A stretch of DNA of 41,315 nucleotides, taken from NCBI GenBank assembly GCA_017460365.1, contig JAFUBE010000001.1, positions 1 through 41,315 on the forward strand, in the 5' to 3' direction. This DNA is from Eggerthellaceae bacterium (lineage in GTDB: Bacteria; Actinomycetota; Coriobacteriia; Coriobacteriales; Eggerthellaceae). The translations under genes were made by a program, and so were the position numbers. Shown one piece after another: positions 6,007 through 13,272 of this stretch. Positions within the stretch are counted from its first letter, which is position 1. Each line of letters begins with the position of its first letter. The notes below the pieces were generated by a model. That model did not search any database. It worked only from the letters and a program-made list of their open reading frames with translations, and was not told the DNA's origin.

Positions 6007-6096
6007 CGGACTCCATAACGGACACCGTAACGGTTACCGTGACGGCTCCCCAGTTCGGACACCCATATCTAATTACTAATCACTAATTACTAATCA
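6003..6096. repeat. Short tandem repeats and AT-rich patch; candidate replication origin or degraded gene tail
   Basis: Four degenerate 12-bp units (AACGGACTCCAT, AACGGACACCGT, AACGGTTACCGT, GACGGCTCCCCA, 6005-6052) are followed by two copies of a 14-bp AT-rich unit TAATTACTAATCAC (about 6070-6097). Such low-GC DNA is exceptional here. Iterons plus an AT-rich stretch next to a replication-protein gene resemble a phage origin. The same bases read in the -1 frame continue the DUF4373 protein as Val-Thr repeats, so coding origin is an equally good explanation. The gap 6098-6216 shows nothing else. Confidence 0.4.
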
Positions 6097-6216
6097 CTAA
6101 ACGGGTTCAACTGGTAACCGCATCGGGATAGCAACCACCTTACAACCAGAACGTGAACGCAACCGAAGCGCACATCGTAGGCGGCGATGGAGCGCAGAAA
6201 AGAAAGGCTGACCGAA

Positions 6217-6675
6217 ATGAGAATCTACGTCATCGGCCCTGTTAGCGGCTTCGATGATCTGAACTTGCCGGCTTTCGACGCAGCCCGCAAGGCGCTCGCA
6301 CTCGCGGATTTCCAAGCAATGATCCCGCACGATTTCATCCCGTCCGATGCGACATGGCAACAGGCGATGCGCCGCTCGCTCGAAACGCTCGTGAAGGCGG
6401 ACGGCATCGCGTGCCTGCCGGGGTGGAGCGACAGCAACGGCGCGCGGCTCGAAGTCGAAATCGCGCAGAGCCTCGGGATGCCGACGCTCGAAGTCGGCGA
6501 CTGGCTCGAACCGCACATCGCCCGCAACCGGGAAAGGCTCGCGAAAACGACGAAGCTCTGTCCCAGGTGCCAGCGCGTGATCCCGCTGCTCCTGTTCGAC
6601 AAGTCGGCGAGTTCGGGTGACGGCCGGCAATCGTATTGCCGCGACTGCATGCGCGGACATAAGAAATCGAGGTAA
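6217..6675 (+). CDS. DUF4406 (nucleoside deoxyribosyltransferase-like) protein with C-terminal zinc ribbon
   Basis: MRIYVIGPVSGFDDLNLPAF is the start of DUF4406, a Rossmann-like family related to nucleoside 2-deoxyribosyltransferases; the middle has LVKADGIACLPGWSDSNGAR and a helix with VEIAQSLGMPTLEV, also typical. Residues ~115-150 add a CPRC...CRDC zinc-ribbon pair, an extension on the usual ~100-aa domain. AAAGG at 6202-6206 supports the ATG at 6217; an in-frame ATG at 6187 has a poorer site. A role in nucleotide or nucleotide-signal metabolism is likely, but the substrate is unknown. Confidence 0.75.
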   Translation: MRIYVIGPVSGFDDLNLPAFDAARKALALADFQAMIPHDFIPSDATWQQAMRRSLETLVKADGIACLPGWSDSNGARLEVEIAQSLGMPTLEVGDWLEPHIARNRERLAKTTKLCPRCQRVIPLLLFDKSASSGDGRQSYCRDCMRGHKKSR

Positions 6676-6685
6676 GGAGAGCACG

Positions 6686-8017
6686 ATGGCAATGAAGCTG
6701 GAACGGGTAAAGGTCGCGGACATAAGGCCGCTCGAAGACGAGTACGGCAACCAATTCGCGAGCCGCGATTACGACCTGAAGGCGAACAAGGAGTACGTGA
6801 GCGAACTCGCGGCGTCGTTCGACGCGAGCGGCGAGCCGGAGGAGCCAGTGAGGCTCATACGCGACGGCAAGCTGTACAGGATCAAGACGGGCAACAGCAG
6901 GGTCAGGGCGATGAAGCAACTCGGAACCGAGGAATGCTGGGCGCTCATCGATGACGATGACACCGTTCAATCAGTGCTCGAAGCGACCGTGCGAACCGAC
7001 CACAAGAAGAAATACGAGGAAACGGAACTCGCGGGCTACGTCCAGCAGCTCACCATGTTCGGCGATGACGAGTACGTGAGCGACGTTTCGGGAATAGGCG
7101 TCGAAAACGCGCGAAAGGTGAGGCGCGTGCGCGAGATCGCGGGCGAAGCGGCAGAGAACATGACGCTCGACCGCATGTACGCCGCCTACGAATTCGACGG
7201 CGATGACGAGAAATTCGAGGAGATCATGAGCGCTCCGGAGGGCAAGTGGCGCTCAATCGCCGACCACTACATCGGCGAGCGCGACCGGAAGCTGAAAGTC
7301 GAAGCGCTCGAAGCCGCGTCCATTGCGGCCGGACTCCGACTCACAGCCGATGCGCGGCAAGGCCGCCAGTACATCACATCGGTCGAGAAACCCGAAAGCA
7401 TGGCCGACGAGGTAGCCGGGGCTTCCGAAGGCTACACCGATGTTGTCGGCATTGTGTCAGATTACTCGTGGCGGCCCGCGATCACGCTCTACGGCGTCTC
7501 GAAGACAAAAGACGAGGAAGACCGTAAGGCTGCCGAGAAGCGCCGCAAGCGCGAGGAAGCCGAAAGCGCGTGCGAGGCGGCCATCGATGCTCGCGAGGCG
7601 TGGTTCATGGCGAAGGTTCGCAACAACGAGCCGATGCCGGTTGTCGATGGAATGCTGCGCGATGCGTTCATGAATCACGCAACGACATCGGATTACAACG
7701 CGGCGAGCATCGGCGACGCGCTCGACATCGTCGCCGAGGCCGATGACGGCCAGCGCATCGATGAAACGATGAACCAACTATGCAAGTTCGTCGCCTGGTG
7801 GTGGCTGCCCGCCCAGAAGTTCAGCACGGGTTACGCGGGTGCCGTGGCCGACGGGAACTTCGGCTACTACAAGGTGATGATGAAAGAGTTCGTCGGCCTC
7901 GGTGCCGCCATGAGGCAGGACGGGTACGAGCCGAACGAAGCGGAGGAATGGATCACCGACCTCGTTTCAAGCGCGTTGGCCGAAGACGGGAACGATGGCG
8001 ATTCCGATGACGAATAG
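6686..8017 (+). CDS. ParB-like N-terminal domain protein, 443 aa
   Basis: Residues 1-90 look like the ParB/Srx nuclease-like domain: KVADIRPLEDEY, then NKEYVSELAASFDASG and KLYRIKTGNSRVRAMKQLG, the last resembling the ParB box with its conserved Gly and Arg. A helical region follows with SGIGVENARKVRRVREIAG, probably a DNA-binding HTH near residues 125-150. The C-terminal half has a charged coiled coil (about 275-310) and no family I know. AAGGAGA precedes the ATG. Phage proteins of this class can be partition factors, but single genes without ParA, as here, more often act in replication or regulation. Confidence 0.7.
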   Translation: MAMKLERVKVADIRPLEDEYGNQFASRDYDLKANKEYVSELAASFDASGEPEEPVRLIRDGKLYRIKTGNSRVRAMKQLGTEECWALIDDDDTVQSVLEATVRTDHKKKYEETELAGYVQQLTMFGDDEYVSDVSGIGVENARKVRRVREIAGEAAENMTLDRMYAAYEFDGDDEKFEEIMSAPEGKWRSIADHYIGERDRKLKVEALEAASIAAGLRLTADARQGRQYITSVEKPESMADEVAGASEGYTDVVGIVSDYSWRPAITLYGVSKTKDEEDRKAAEKRRKREEAESACEAAIDAREAWFMAKVRNNEPMPVVDGMLRDAFMNHATTSDYNAASIGDALDIVAEADDGQRIDETMNQLCKFVAWWWLPAQKFSTGYAGAVADGNFGYYKVMMKEFVGLGAAMRQDGYEPNEAEEWITDLVSSALAEDGNDGDSDDE

Positions 8018-8423
8018 GGCCATCCCGCTGTTCTGCATCGGCCTCCTCGTGGTGATGGCGGTCATCGCGCTCGGCGCGCACGTCAAGGACGCGAGCGCAT
8101 CCGAGGTAACGCGGTTCCCGGAAGACCGCTATTTCGTGAGCGTGAGCGACAAGACGAACGCGGCTGCGGCCGAGCGCATGCGCCACGACTCGGAGAAGGC
8201 GCGGGCATCCGAAGTCGCTGCAGCGATCGCAGAATTCAAGGAATCCGAACGTATGGCGGCAGAACAGGATGAAGCCGAACCCGCTTACATAGACGTAAAC
8301 GATTACAGTGAACCCGCATACGGCTACATCGAGCCGTCATGCGATTACGCGCCGACCGACGGCCTCACACGCGAGGGTGGCGTGAACTACTACGACGGTC
8401 GCATCGAAACCTATGTTGTTTGA
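7995..8423 (+). CDS. Secreted or membrane-anchored protein, 142 aa
   Basis: An N-terminal hydrophobic segment (about residues 10-28, IPLFCIGLLVVMAVIALGA) is followed by a signal-peptidase-like ALGAHVKDASA region. The rest is hydrophilic: a charged helix (about 55-90) and a Tyr/Asp/Glu-rich tail. It overlaps the ParB-like gene by 23 bp and the radical SAM gene by 11 bp. An ATG at 8007 is an alternative start; neither has a strong ribosome site. It would be exposed on the outside of the cell or anchored in the membrane. The function is unknown. Confidence 0.65.
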   Translation: MAIPMTNRAIPLFCIGLLVVMAVIALGAHVKDASASEVTRFPEDRYFVSVSDKTNAAAAERMRHDSEKARASEVAAAIAEFKESERMAAEQDEAEPAYIDVNDYSEPAYGYIEPSCDYAPTDGLTREGGVNYYDGRIETYVV

Positions 8424-9174
8424 CCATCCCGATCTAGCCTATGCAAGTAAGGTATTCGACTTTACTCCTGACCTCGCGTACGTTCCCGACTGCGAACTTA
8501 TGAAAGGCGGGAGTGGATACAGCCTCACGAGGAAGGTTGAGCTACCCGATTACGAACGAATAATGCCTGACTATTCGCTTTATGGATGCGAGTACGCGAT
8601 CGGTAGATTCACGCGCGGTTGCCCGAACCGATGCCCGTGGTGCATCGTCCCGAAGATGGATGGCAACGAGGTTCGTCATGTCGCCGATCTAAATGACTTT
8701 TGGTCGGGACAAAAAGTTGTGAGGCTGCTTGATGACAACATCATGGCCGATCCCGATGAGTTTATCCGTGACTGCGAACAGCTGTCAAAGGCAGGGGTTC
8801 ACGTCATCTGGGAAGCTCTCGATATCAGATTGGTTACTGACAATACCGCTCGTGCGCTCGCGAGCGTGAAGCAGGACAAGTGTATTCATTTCGCCTGGGA
8901 CAGCCACAGCCAAGATGATGCAGTTCCTAGAGGGATTGAGACGTTGGCTAGAGCGGGTATTAAGCCATATCGACTCATGTTCTACGTACTCGTCGGTTTC
9001 AACACGGATCGAGATTATGACCTTTACAGGATATACACCATACGTGATCTCGGCGCTAATCCGTTTGTCATGCCCTTCGATAAAACCGATCGATACCAAA
9101 AGAACCTCGCTCGTTGGTGCAACAACAAGATCATCTTCAAGAGCACAAGTGATTTTAAGGACTATCGACCATGA
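8413..9174 (+). CDS. Radical SAM protein, N-terminally short
   Basis: GCPNRCPWC (Cys70, Cys74, Cys77) is the CxxxCxxC motif that holds the 4Fe-4S cluster of radical SAM enzymes. DFWSGQKVVRLLDDNIMA and the later VLVGFNTDRDYDLYR segment fit the TIM-barrel of a family I recall from gut phages. Those proteins start with a further ~40-50-residue B12-binding-like region (LALMK...YHK) that is absent here; this protein begins at the LAYASKVFDFTPD segment that normally follows it. The DNA is more AT-rich than its neighbours, suggesting separate acquisition. The substrate is unknown; a tRNA, DNA base or peptide modification is possible. Confidence 0.8.
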   Translation: MLFDHPDLAYASKVFDFTPDLAYVPDCELMKGGSGYSLTRKVELPDYERIMPDYSLYGCEYAIGRFTRGCPNRCPWCIVPKMDGNEVRHVADLNDFWSGQKVVRLLDDNIMADPDEFIRDCEQLSKAGVHVIWEALDIRLVTDNTARALASVKQDKCIHFAWDSHSQDDAVPRGIETLARAGIKPYRLMFYVLVGFNTDRDYDLYRIYTIRDLGANPFVMPFDKTDRYQKNLARWCNNKIIFKSTSDFKDYRP

Positions 9175-9368
9175 ACAAGCATGAGCGAACGAAGGCCGCG
9201 TGCGAAAGGCGGCGCAAGGAAACAAACGGGTATTGCGAGATCGACGATTGCTTCTACATGGGCTGGTGTCCGCAAGTCCTGGAAGAGGCCGACAATCATA
9301 AGAAAGGCGGGATCGATGAAAGACATCAATCCGGATCGGGCGCGGTCGCGCCTGCAGCAGATGACTAA
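9171..9368 (+). CDS. Hypothetical Cys-containing protein, 65 aa
   Basis: Starts in an ATGA overlap with the radical SAM stop. MNKHERTKAACERRRKETNG is followed by a compact Cys-rich stretch (CEIDDCFYMGWCPQVLEE), possibly a metal site. The last ~20 residues are low in complexity and overlap the next gene in another frame. The function is unknown. Confidence 0.55.
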   Translation: MNKHERTKAACERRRKETNGYCEIDDCFYMGWCPQVLEEADNHKKGGIDERHQSGSGAVAPAADD

Positions 9369-9519
9369 CACGCAGCTCTGGAAGTTCGCTGATAAGCATC
9401 ACATCGGGCAAGCGGAGCACGGGCGCAAGCTCACGCGCAAGCGCCTTATCGCAAGGCTGATGCTCGAAGACAGCGTGATTTGCGAGCTCGGCGCAAAGGA
9501 GGGCGAGGCGCATGCCTGA
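9316..9519 (+). CDS. Hypothetical basic protein, 67 aa
   Basis: AAAGG lies 8 bases before the ATG at 9316. The core MTNTQLWKFADKHHIGQAEH followed by KRLIARLMLED has the helix-turn-helix spacing of a SAP/HeH-type DNA-binding motif, but this is only a resemblance. The gene overlaps the previous one by 53 bp and the next one by 8 bp. It could be a small nucleic-acid-binding early protein. Confidence 0.55.
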   Translation: MKDINPDRARSRLQQMTNTQLWKFADKHHIGQAEHGRKLTRKRLIARLMLEDSVICELGAKEGEAHA

Positions 9520-10303
9520 ACAGAAGTACAAGATAACGACCGCCGATATCCGCATGCTGCTTCACGACAAGTACGGAGATCACCGGCAATACGCTTATGC
9601 CGAAGAGGTAGGAAACGCAACGGGGTTAGAGCAGAAGCGCCGTCTCGACGCGGTTGCGGTGAACGTGTACAAGTCGAACAACTACGCCATCGAGGGGATT
9701 GAAATCAAGGTTTCACGCGCTGACCTGAGACGCGAGCTCCAGGATTCGAGCAAGCATAACATATTCTTCGATTCGCTCGACTATTTCAGCCTCGCAACCG
9801 TCGATGGCGTTCTCGCGGCAACGCCCAGGGACGAGATTCCTCCGAAGTGGGGCATCTATGCCGCCTACGGGTCGGAAGGCAAGCTCGCGTTGCGCACGGT
9901 GAGGAAGCCGCTTTCGCTCCATGACGAGCAAGCGCCGGCAATCAATCGGCCGTTCTTCGCTTGCCTGATGCGCGCATTGTGCAATCAGACGCCATCGGCT
10001 GCGGCCATCGAGGCGGCGTACAAAGAGGCCGAGGCGGCTGCTGAGAAGAAATACGAGGCGCAACTTGCCTATTCGGACGCGGGGAGAATCGCCGCCCTGC
10101 AGAAGGATTTGGCGGCGTTTAACGATTTCCGGATGAAGCTGAAGATGTGGGGCGGTGCCGCTGGAATCGAGCGCGGCATCGAGAAGTACCTTGCGCTTTC
10201 GGGCGTTGACCTGAAATCGCTCGACTACAAGCTCAAAGCGCTCCAAGACGGGATAAAGGACGTTCGCAAGGCGATTCCCGCCGAACTCAAATCAAGCGTC
10301 TAG
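9512..10303 (+). CDS. MmcB-like / PD-(D/E)XK-type nuclease-fold protein, 263 aa
   Basis: Residues ~10-110 form the recognisable part: RRLDAVAVNVYKSNNYAIEG then IEIKVSRADL. Asp46, Glu64 and Lys66 give the D...E-x-K pattern of PD-(D/E)XK folds, as in the MmcB DNA-repair family, which also has the KxSRxDL segment. The middle (155-185) is an Ala/Glu-rich coiled coil and the C-terminal 80 residues are helical. Likely a DNA-processing protein of the early region; whether it cuts DNA is unproven. Confidence 0.6.
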   Translation: MPEQKYKITTADIRMLLHDKYGDHRQYAYAEEVGNATGLEQKRRLDAVAVNVYKSNNYAIEGIEIKVSRADLRRELQDSSKHNIFFDSLDYFSLATVDGVLAATPRDEIPPKWGIYAAYGSEGKLALRTVRKPLSLHDEQAPAINRPFFACLMRALCNQTPSAAAIEAAYKEAEAAAEKKYEAQLAYSDAGRIAALQKDLAAFNDFRMKLKMWGGAAGIERGIEKYLALSGVDLKSLDYKLKALQDGIKDVRKAIPAELKSSV

Positions 10304-10313
10304 GGGGTGCGAG

Positions 10314-10340
10314 ATGAACAATTTGGGGGTAAGTCGATGA
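10314..10340 (+). CDS. Possible 8-residue leader peptide
   Basis: ATG at 10314 encodes MNNLGVSR and stops at TGA 10338-10340, which overlaps the ATG (10337) of the next gene. GGGGGT at 10304-10309 could serve as its ribosome site. Such a mini-ORF may couple translation of the next gene. It may also be chance. Confidence 0.3.
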   Translation: MNNLGVSR

Positions 10341-10735
10341 GTGACCTCTTTAACGAAAAGCGAGTGAAGACGAAGAAACCGCATCGTTGCGCCTACTGTG
10401 GTGACGAAATCGCGGCTGGCACTGAAAACGTACTCTACGAGTGGGGAATCTTCGACGGGTACGGCTTCACTCGCTACACGTGCGATGCGTGTGAGCCATA
10501 CATCAAGCGCTTTTGGCGCTATCACGATTACGAGTGTGGAATTGATTTGGTCGAAGCGTTCGGCTACTTCATGGAGCAAGTAGCCGACGAGCCCTATCGG
10601 GCGAGGATTGCTTACGACAGAGACGGAAACGTTGCGCACGTGAATTGCGGCAACTGCTGGCATCCGTTCCCGCTCGAATTGCTGAAGATGCCGAAATACT
10701 GCCCGAATTGCCAATGCAAGGTGAAGGGGGTCTAG
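10337..10735 (+). CDS. Zinc-ribbon protein, 132 aa
   Basis: Two Cys pairs near the start (CAYCG at 18-22, CDAC near 50) and two at the end (CGNC and CPNCQC) suggest two small zinc-binding modules around a Trp/Tyr-rich middle. GGGGGTAAG is the ribosome site. An in-frame start at 10307 is less likely. It is the first of a run of small Cys-rich genes that extends to 13680. I do not recognise the family; nucleic-acid or protein binding is probable. Confidence 0.65.
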   Translation: MSDLFNEKRVKTKKPHRCAYCGDEIAAGTENVLYEWGIFDGYGFTRYTCDACEPYIKRFWRYHDYECGIDLVEAFGYFMEQVADEPYRARIAYDRDGNVAHVNCGNCWHPFPLELLKMPKYCPNCQCKVKGV

Positions 10736-10737
10736 CG

Positions 10738-10974
10738 ATGGTCAAACATCAATGCCGCTATTGCACGTTGCTCGTTGTCGGAAACGGCATCTGGTGCGGC
10801 TACAAGCAGAAGACCATGAGCGAACCAGCTACAAAACGCCGTAACAGATGCCCGTTTCACGAGTTTTGCGAAATCGACGCCTACGGCGAGCGCGACTGGG
10901 AGCCGGACAAGATCACCATTCAAGCGCCGACAATCGAACTCGAAGGGCAAATGCGATTGGAGTTGTGCGTATGA
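10738..10974 (+). CDS. Small Cys-rich protein, 78 aa
   Basis: Residues 6-45 carry CRYC, WCGY and CPFHEFC, a pattern able to hold one or two zinc ions. The C-terminus is hydrophilic. AAGGGGG lies upstream of the ATG at 10738, and the stop overlaps the next start (ATGA). No family is recognised. Confidence 0.6.
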   Translation: MVKHQCRYCTLLVVGNGIWCGYKQKTMSEPATKRRNRCPFHEFCEIDAYGERDWEPDKITIQAPTIELEGQMRLELCV

Positions 10975-11216
10975 GTATCGAGCGATGCCCTTGGTGCGGC
11001 GCTGACATCATCCCGATTATCAGCAATTCCGGCCTGTGGGATTTCGACTATGACCCTACATGGGACAGCGAAGATAAGGGCGATTGCCCCGTTTGCCATA
11101 AGCCTATCAAGGTTACAGCGCTGACGCACGTGACGTATTTCATCAAGAAAAACAGCGACGAGATTGAAAGAGAACAGGAGCTTTACGAGAAACGAATGCG
11201 AGGTGACTGGTCATGA
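10971..11216 (+). CDS. Zinc-ribbon protein, 81 aa
   Basis: CPWCG (residues 6-10) and CPVCHK (about 39-44) form a classic two-knuckle zinc ribbon of the type seen in Lar-like and other small phage proteins. A charged helix follows (SDEIEREQELYEKRMRG). It overlaps the preceding gene by 4 bp (ATGA) and the following one by 4 bp. The function is unknown. Confidence 0.65.
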   Translation: MSIERCPWCGADIIPIISNSGLWDFDYDPTWDSEDKGDCPVCHKPIKVTALTHVTYFIKKNSDEIEREQELYEKRMRGDWS

Positions 11217-11506
11217 ACAACGTCAAAGAGATCGTTGCAGCATATCTGAAAGCTAATAAACTCGACGGGCTTTATAGCGAAGTCGGTGAATGTGGCTGTG
11301 GCCTTTCCGACCTTATGCCATGCGATAGCCCGTGCGACCGATGCGAGCCGGCATATAGGACGTATTGCCCCTGTTGCGGCGAGTCTGTTTTCGTGCCAAT
11401 CAGGGTGTGCCAAAACACGGGCGAGCCAATCGACGGCCAGGAAATACTGATGCTCGCCGAAATACCAGATGACAAGCGGAGTATCGGCGTCATTACGCTG
11501 CCGTAA
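11213..11506 (+). CDS. Cys-rich hypothetical protein, 97 aa
   Basis: After a short helix (NNVKEIVAAYLKANKLDGLY) come many cysteines: CGCG, CDSPCDRC and CPCCG, probably two zinc sites. This is a known style of small phage protein, but I cannot name the family. It overlaps the previous stop by 4 bp. A 42-bp gap with GGAGG follows before the next gene. Confidence 0.65.
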   Translation: MNNVKEIVAAYLKANKLDGLYSEVGECGCGLSDLMPCDSPCDRCEPAYRTYCPCCGESVFVPIRVCQNTGEPIDGQEILMLAEIPDDKRSIGVITLP

Positions 11507-11548
11507 CAGCAAAGAACAAGTAATTCTTTTCCGATTGGAGGATTTGCA

Positions 11549-12283
11549 ATGGAGCTCGATCTAAAAACATGCTTATGCGGTGGCCCTGTTTCGGTTAGGC
11601 AAGACGGCGAGGGCAAGTACCACGTCGAATGCATCTACTGCTCAAGAAGAACCGCTTCATTGTCGCTTGAAGATGCAATCGAGGTGTGGAACGAGATATG
11701 CGAACGACCCGACACATACATCGACATCATTGCCGAGTTTGAAGATTACTTCTGTGCCACATGGTGCAACTCGTTTGATTGGCGGTGCGATGACCCTGTG
11801 GAATGTCCGATCTATTGGGTCAAGCAACGTGCGGCGAAGCTTCTAAACCGTGATCGCGAAAGCGAAGTGCGCGACTGCCTAATCGGTATAGCCAGCGATA
11901 TACAGAAATCCAAATACGCTCCGCGAGCGGCGGGTAGGAATCCGTTCTACTACGTTGCAGATGTTCTGGGTGTGTCATGCGCCGATCGCACAGACGAGGT
12001 TATTTCAGAAAACATGATAGAGGCGTTGCGTCACGAGTGGATGAAGCTACCAATCGACTATGACAGCCAGCCCGTCCGACCGGGCGAAGCGGTGAATGTC
12101 AGCACGTCCTACGGCTCCGATGACTGGCGTTTCGCGAAGGTAATGGGAATCGGGGAGTACAACCATGTGGTTCTGGATGTTCCCGGCCACGACTACCCGC
12201 AGGACGTGAACGCGCATTCCGTACGGGAAGCGCCGGCTGTTGATGACTACGGAAACGAGATTCGCGATGCCGATGGATCGTAA
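11549..12283 (+). CDS. Protein with N-terminal Lar-like zinc ribbon, 244 aa
   Basis: Residues 6-50 (LKTCLCGGPVSV...CIYCSRR...AIEVWNEI) match the Lar restriction-alleviation type zinc ribbon: two CxC/CxxC knuckles followed by a helix ending in WN. Residues ~60-170 hold more cysteines (CATWCNSF, CDDPVECP) and helices, and the C-terminal ~70 residues look like a small beta domain (GEAVNVSTSYGSDDWRFAKV). GGAGG precedes the ATG. Lar itself counters type I restriction; here only the ribbon is shared, so the role is open. Confidence 0.65.
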   Translation: MELDLKTCLCGGPVSVRQDGEGKYHVECIYCSRRTASLSLEDAIEVWNEICERPDTYIDIIAEFEDYFCATWCNSFDWRCDDPVECPIYWVKQRAAKLLNRDRESEVRDCLIGIASDIQKSKYAPRAAGRNPFYYVADVLGVSCADRTDEVISENMIEALRHEWMKLPIDYDSQPVRPGEAVNVSTSYGSDDWRFAKVMGIGEYNHVVLDVPGHDYPQDVNAHSVREAPAVDDYGNEIRDADGS

Positions 12284-12761
12284 GAAGTACCCGGCGAATT
12301 GGGAAAAGCTTTCGCGAATCGTGAAGGACGAGGCCGATTGGAAGTGCGAGGAATGCGGGATGCAATGCCGGCGTCCCGGCGAGCCGTTCGACACACACAA
12401 GCGCACGCTGACAGTCGCCCACTTGAACCATAGGCCGTGGGATTGCCGGCGCGAGAACTTGAAGGCGCTGTGCTCCGGTTGCCATCTGCGATACGACGCG
12501 AAACATCACGCAACAACTAGGAAGGTGAACAAGATGAAGAAAAACAGCACGACGTTCAAGCAACACGATCTCGACCGCGACCAGATCGACGCGAGCGACC
12601 TGATCCGCGAGTCTGCCGAAAACCTCGAAGCGTTCATCGTGCTCCGGTGCGAGCCGAGCCGCGAGAAATCGCTTGCGCTGACGAAGCTCGAAGAGTACGT
12701 CATGTGGGCGAACAAGGCGATTGCAACGCATGGCGTGTGGACTGACTCCGAGGGGTGTTAG
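12267..12761 (+). CDS. HNH endonuclease joined in frame to an Acb2/Tad1-type hairpin domain
   Basis: Residues 1-89 are an HNH nuclease: zinc Cys27/Cys30 (CEEC), AHLNH at 51-55, Asn64, and CSGCH at 69-73. Residues 90-164 resemble the Acb2/Tad1 hairpin domain (DUF7681), whose signature SREKSLALTKLEE is followed by MWANKAIA (residues 131-153). Members of that family bind cyclic nucleotides (Acb2, against CBASS) or gcADPR-type signals (Tad1, against Thoeris). No stop separates the two parts, but Met90 has a strong ribosome site, so a separate Acb2-like protein is likely made too. A TAG in another frame just before it (12518-12520) suggests that the HNH gene once ended there. Confidence 0.75.
   Translation: MPMDRKKYPANWEKLSRIVKDEADWKCEECGMQCRRPGEPFDTHKRTLTVAHLNHRPWDCRRENLKALCSGCHLRYDAKHHATTRKVNKMKKNSTTFKQHDLDRDQIDASDLIRESAENLEAFIVLRCEPSREKSLALTKLEEYVMWANKAIATHGVWTDSEGC
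12534..12761 (+). CDS. Acb2/Tad1-like anti-defence sponge from an internal start, 75 aa
   Basis: ATG 12534 is preceded by AGGAAGGTG at optimal spacing, inside the HNH reading frame. The 75-aa product has the usual size and layout of single-domain Acb2/Tad1 hairpin proteins: a variable N-terminal helix, then SREKSLALTKLEE and MWANKAIA near the end. These bind cyclic di- or trinucleotides, or cyclic ADP-ribose isomers, as oligomers and so blunt CBASS or Thoeris signalling. The ligand cannot be told from sequence. The motif match is strong from memory of the family; no search was possible. Confidence 0.7.
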   Translation: MKKNSTTFKQHDLDRDQIDASDLIRESAENLEAFIVLRCEPSREKSLALTKLEEYVMWANKAIATHGVWTDSEGC

Positions 12762-12763
12762 CG

Positions 12764-12913
12764 ATGTACGACTTCAAAGCTACGCGGCAAGGAGAAACGG
12801 AGCGGGTCTGCGAGAAGTGCGGTAAGGCGTACCAACCGACCGCCCGCACGCAGAAATACTGTTCGGATTGCAAGAAGCACCCGAAAGCAGCAAGGGAAGG
12901 TGTTAGGCGATGA
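12764..12913 (+). CDS. Small zinc-ribbon protein, 49 aa
   Basis: CEKCGKAYQPTARTQKYCSDC (written as two knuckles, CEKC at 16-19 and CSDC at 33-36) is a complete zinc ribbon occupying most of this short protein. The start lies two bases after the upstream stop, and the stop overlaps the next ATG (ATGA). It belongs to the Cys-rich run. The function is unknown. Confidence 0.6.
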   Translation: MYDFKATRQGETERVCEKCGKAYQPTARTQKYCSDCKKHPKAAREGVRR

Positions 12914-13272
12914 GCGGCAAAAAGGTTTGCGGTAATTGCGGCAGATCGAGAATGGAAACTCACACGGGCGATTCGCAGCTCGTCTGTTGGAAGGACAGGA
13001 GCTGCGGCGTCCCGGTCGAGCGGTTGGAAACCTGCCCCGCATGGATAGATCAGAGCGACGAGCCGATTGGTGAATATGCCGATGTGCTACTTCGACGCGT
13101 ACGCAACATCGCAATCGAACTCGATGCGGCAAAGGCGGTGGCAAAGCAAGCGTTCATGACGGCTAGGGCGCTCTATAACCTCGCATCACAGGATGCCATG
13201 CCCGTCGAATATGCGATTCGACTGAACATCATTGTCGATGAACTTGCCGATCTTGGTATCGAGGTGGACTAA
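12910..13272 (+). CDS. Zinc-ribbon plus helical protein, 120 aa
   Basis: CGNCGRSR near the start with LVCWKDRSCG and a further Cys (ETCPAW) forms a zinc site of about 45 residues. Residues 60-120 are helical, with LDAAKAVAKQAFMTARALYN. AAGGGAAGG lies upstream and the start is in an ATGA overlap. The final A of the stop is the first base of the next ATG. No family is recognised. Confidence 0.6.
   Translation: MSGKKVCGNCGRSRMETHTGDSQLVCWKDRSCGVPVERLETCPAWIDQSDEPIGEYADVLLRRVRNIAIELDAAKAVAKQAFMTARALYNLASQDAMPVEYAIRLNIIVDELADLGIEVD

Noticed and set aside
6069-6096. The two 14-bp repeats as a CRISPR-like or transposon end
   Set aside because: They are in direct tandem with no spacer and there is no transposase; origin iterons or a degraded coding tail explain them better.
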